This document shows positions 44,492-46,393 of a stretch of 46,393 bases of DNA, one piece after another. A program made the translations under genes and the position numbers. Below the pieces are notes generated by a model that was given only the letters and a program-made list of their open reading frames with translations, did no database searches and had not been told where the DNA came from. This DNA is from Aestuariivita sp. (GTDB lineage Bacteria > Pseudomonadota > Alphaproteobacteria > Rhodobacterales > Rhodobacteraceae): NCBI RefSeq assembly GCF_021404545.1, contig NZ_JAAWWD010000068.1, positions 1 through 46,393 of the forward strand, written 5' to 3'. Position 1 is the first letter of the stretch; each line of letters opens with the position of its first letter.

Positions 44492-45796
44492 ATGGACCCT
44501 AACGTCGTTTCTTTTGTCCTGATTGGGGCCATGCTGGTGCTGCTGGCCTGCGGCATCTGGGTGTCGCTCACGCTGGCGGTTGTGGGTTTTCTGGGTATCG
44601 CCGTTTTCACGAACGCGCCCGCTGGCGCGATCATGGCAACAACCATCTGGGCGCAATCGTGGTCCTGGGCGCTCACGGCGCTGCCGCTGTTTATCTGGAT
44701 GGGCGAAATCCTTTACCGCACAAAGCTGGCGGCAAGTATGTTCACCGGCCTTGCACCCTGGATGAACGCACTGCCGGGGCGGCTCTTGCATGTCAATGTC
44801 GTCAGTTGCGGGCTTTTTGCCGCCGTCTCGGGCTCATCGGCGGCCACCACCGCGACCATCGGCCGGATCACCATCCCCGAGCTGGAAAAGCGCAACTATG
44901 ACCAGAAGATGATCGTGGGCAGCCTCGCAGGCTCTGCGACGCTGGGCTTTTTGATCCCGCCCTCCATCATCCTGATCGTCTATGGGGTGGCCGCCGAGGT
45001 GTCCATCAGCCGACTGTTCATCGCAGGCATCCTGCCAGGGCTGATGCTGATGCTGCTTTTCATGGGCTACATCATGATCTGGTCGCTGATGAACCCCGAC
45101 CGCATCCCGCCCCGCGAGCCGCGCATCCCCTTCCTGGAGCGCATCCGCGCCACCGCCGGGCTGTTTCCGATGCTGGCGCTGATCTTCGCGGTCATCGGCT
45201 CGATCTACGCAGGTATCGCCACTCCGACCGAGGCGGCAGCAGTCGGTGTCCTGGGTGCGCTTGTGTTGTCCGCGCTGAGCGGCATGCTGTCTTGGACCTC
45301 CTTCGCCGAGAGTGTCGCGGGGGCCACGAAAACCACCTGCATGATCACGCTGATCCTTGCGGGCGCCGCATTCCTGTCCGTGGCAATGGGGTTTACCGGC
45401 ATTCCGCGCGCGCTGGCCACATGGGTCGGATCGTTTGATCTCAGCCAGTTCGAGCTACTCATCGCGCTCACGCTTCTTTTTGTGGTCATGGGGTGCTTCC
45501 TCGACGGGATCTCGATTGTGGTGCTCACCGCCTCGGTGATCATGCCCATGGTGCAGGCTGCGGGCATCGACCTGATCTGGTTTGGCATCTACCTTGTGGT
45601 CGTCATCGAGATGTCGCAGATCACGCCACCGGTGGGGATCAACCTGTTCATCCTGCAGTCCATGACCCGCCATGATCTGCTGAAGGTTGCACGCATGGCA
45701 TTGCCGTTCTTTATGGTACTGGTGCTGGCGACGTTCCTGTTGATCGTCTTTCCGCAGATCGCCACGTACCTGCCGTCCCTGATGACCCGTGGCTAG
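44492..45796 (+). CDS. TRAP transporter large permease (DctM type), second system
   Basis: 434-residue membrane protein with about 12 hydrophobic segments. Family segments: FAAVSGSSAATTATIGRITI, LGFLIPPSIILIVYG, and MSQITPPVGINLFILQSM. It completes the second TRAP system, cotranscribed with the catabolic genes. The stop codon is within CTAG (45793-45796), exactly where the IS5-type fragment begins, so the last residue or stop may have been created by the insertion. Confidence 0.93.
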   Translation: MDPNVVSFVLIGAMLVLLACGIWVSLTLAVVGFLGIAVFTNAPAGAIMATTIWAQSWSWALTALPLFIWMGEILYRTKLAASMFTGLAPWMNALPGRLLHVNVVSCGLFAAVSGSSAATTATIGRITIPELEKRNYDQKMIVGSLAGSATLGFLIPPSIILIVYGVAAEVSISRLFIAGILPGLMLMLLFMGYIMIWSLMNPDRIPPREPRIPFLERIRATAGLFPMLALIFAVIGSIYAGIATPTEAAAVGVLGALVLSALSGMLSWTSFAESVAGATKTTCMITLILAGAAFLSVAMGFTGIPRALATWVGSFDLSQFELLIALTLLFVVMGCFLDGISIVVLTASVIMPMVQAAGIDLIWFGIYLVVVIEMSQITPPVGINLFILQSMTRHDLLKVARMALPFFMVLVLATFLLIVFPQIATYLPSLMTRG

Positions 45797-46079
45797 GGTC
45801 AGGATCCATTGATTTCCGTCTAGCGGCGTGATTCACGGCACGAAAGACGAGCGGTGAACATGTCTGATCTTTTTTGGTTGAGCGACGCGCAGATGGCGCG
45901 TCTTGAGCCCTTCTTTCCAAAGTCCCACGGCAGACCCCGCGTCGATGACCGGCGTGTGCTGAGTGGGATTATCTTTATCAATCGCAATGGTTTGCGGTGG
46001 CGAGACGCCCCTGCTGCCTATGGGCCGCACAAGACGCTATACAACCGTTGGAAACGGTGGAGTGACAAGGGTGTCTTGG
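45797..46079 (+). mobile_element. Truncated IS5-family (IS427-like) insertion sequence
   Basis: The left end starts with GGTCAGGATCCATTGATTTC directly after CTAG, a typical IS427-group target. The transposase N-terminus follows from ATG 45860 (MSDLFWLSDAQMARLEPFFP, then GRPRVDDRRVLSGIIF, GLRWRDAP, YNRWKRWSDKGV). Similarity ends near 46079, where IS30-like sequence takes over; about two thirds of the element is missing. Not expected to be active. Confidence 0.85.
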
Positions 46080-46099
46080 ATCATCCGGTACGATCAGCG

Positions 46100-46303
46100 T
46101 GTTCCGACGGATCTCCCGGTGCAGCGTGGAGGGGTTTCGGCTGAGCCTGGCCGCGATCTCCCGGATCGCGATCCCAGCATCACGCCACCTCCAAAGCTTG
46201 CGGCCTTCCTCCAGGCTCAGTTGGCTATCGTGCTTTCCCACTCATTTTCCTCCGCACAAACTCCTGTTTTCATACAGAAGTTGCACTTCGAATGTGAATC
46301 CAA
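46100..46303 (-). mobile_element. Truncated IS30-family insertion sequence
   Basis: On the minus strand a GTG at 46241 begins the N-terminus of an IS30-type transposase (MGKHDSQLSLEEGRKLWRWR, AIREIAARLSRNPSTLHREI), with the helix-turn-helix of that family. It is cut near 46100 by the IS5-type fragment. The sequence TTGCACTTCGAATGTGAATC (46281-46300) is a probable terminal repeat of the element. Bases 46304-46393 contain nothing I can assign. Confidence 0.75.
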
Positions 46304-46393
46304 CCCCAAGGGGATCGACCAACGCTCTGCGGTCGTGACCTTAACCTGACTGCGGACCGGCCGGACGATCTTGAAATCAAGATCCCCGCATTT

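Noticed and set aside
1-46393. CRISPR arrays, tRNA or rRNA genes
   Set aside because: I found no regularly spaced repeats and no tRNA or rRNA signatures on either strand.

Overview
The window reads as chromosomal DNA of a GC-rich alphaproteobacterium, most likely a Rhodobacteraceae (roseobacter-type) organism. The basis is the aerobic (CobG/CobF-type) B12 gene order, the CbtAB cobalt transporter, the ZigA-DUF1826-DUF6525 trio and the many TRAP and PotDBCA-type transporters. This is a family-level judgement from gene content; no rRNA or tRNA is present to confirm it.

Region 1 (1-17.2 kb) is a vitamin B12 locus. After about 900 bases with no recognisable gene, a cobalamin riboswitch (about 906-1094) precedes a tightly overlapping operon: DUF1636 protein, cobW, a small unknown protein, cobN, cobG, cobH, cobI, cobJ, (cobK on the opposite strand), cobL, cobE, cobM, cobB, cobA, cobF and a second DUF1636 protein. 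Together these carry uroporphyrinogen III to hydrogenobyrinic acid a,c-diamide and supply the large cobaltochelatase subunit; cobS, cobT and the late genes (cobO, Q, C, D, P, U, V) are not here. A second riboswitch on the minus strand (17040-17225) precedes cbtB-cbtA and a His-rich exported protein, so cobalt uptake and corrin synthesis are both wired to B12 and converge with a 17-base overlap.

Region 2 (17.2-26.4 kb) is accessory: a Fic-type AMPylation protein with a perfect inverted repeat over its start, a ZigA metallochaperone operon, an Rrf2 regulator facing a truncated flavoprotein, a TRAP transporter operon ending in a MarR regulator, a divergent double-cupin protein, and a decayed ABC permease of the osmoprotectant (OpuB/OpuC) type.

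Region 3 (26.5-45.8 kb) is a large catabolic locus. A GntR/FCD regulator starts a plus-strand CoA-ester lyase and amidase. These converge with a minus-strand operon (MmgE/PrpD, small cupin, SDR, enoyl-CoA hydratase, MaoC-type hydratase, acyl-CoA synthetase). A second plus-strand operon carries a PotDBCA-type ABC importer, a polysaccharide-deacetylase/PuuE-like hydrolase, a CaiB/BaiF CoA-transferase, an acyl-CoA dehydrogenase and a complete TRAP transporter. Palindromes of the type TTTTGCATACAAAA occur before the regulator, before the minus operon and before the plus operon, so one regulator probably controls all of it. The gene set suggests import of an amide- or imide-containing (or branched di/tricarboxylic) compound, hydrolysis, CoA activation, beta-oxidation-like desaturation and hydration, and aldol-type cleavage; the substrate is not known. 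This locus is the best candidate for an undescribed system.

The right edge (45.8-46.4 kb) holds two truncated insertion sequences, IS5-type and IS30-type, fused head to head.
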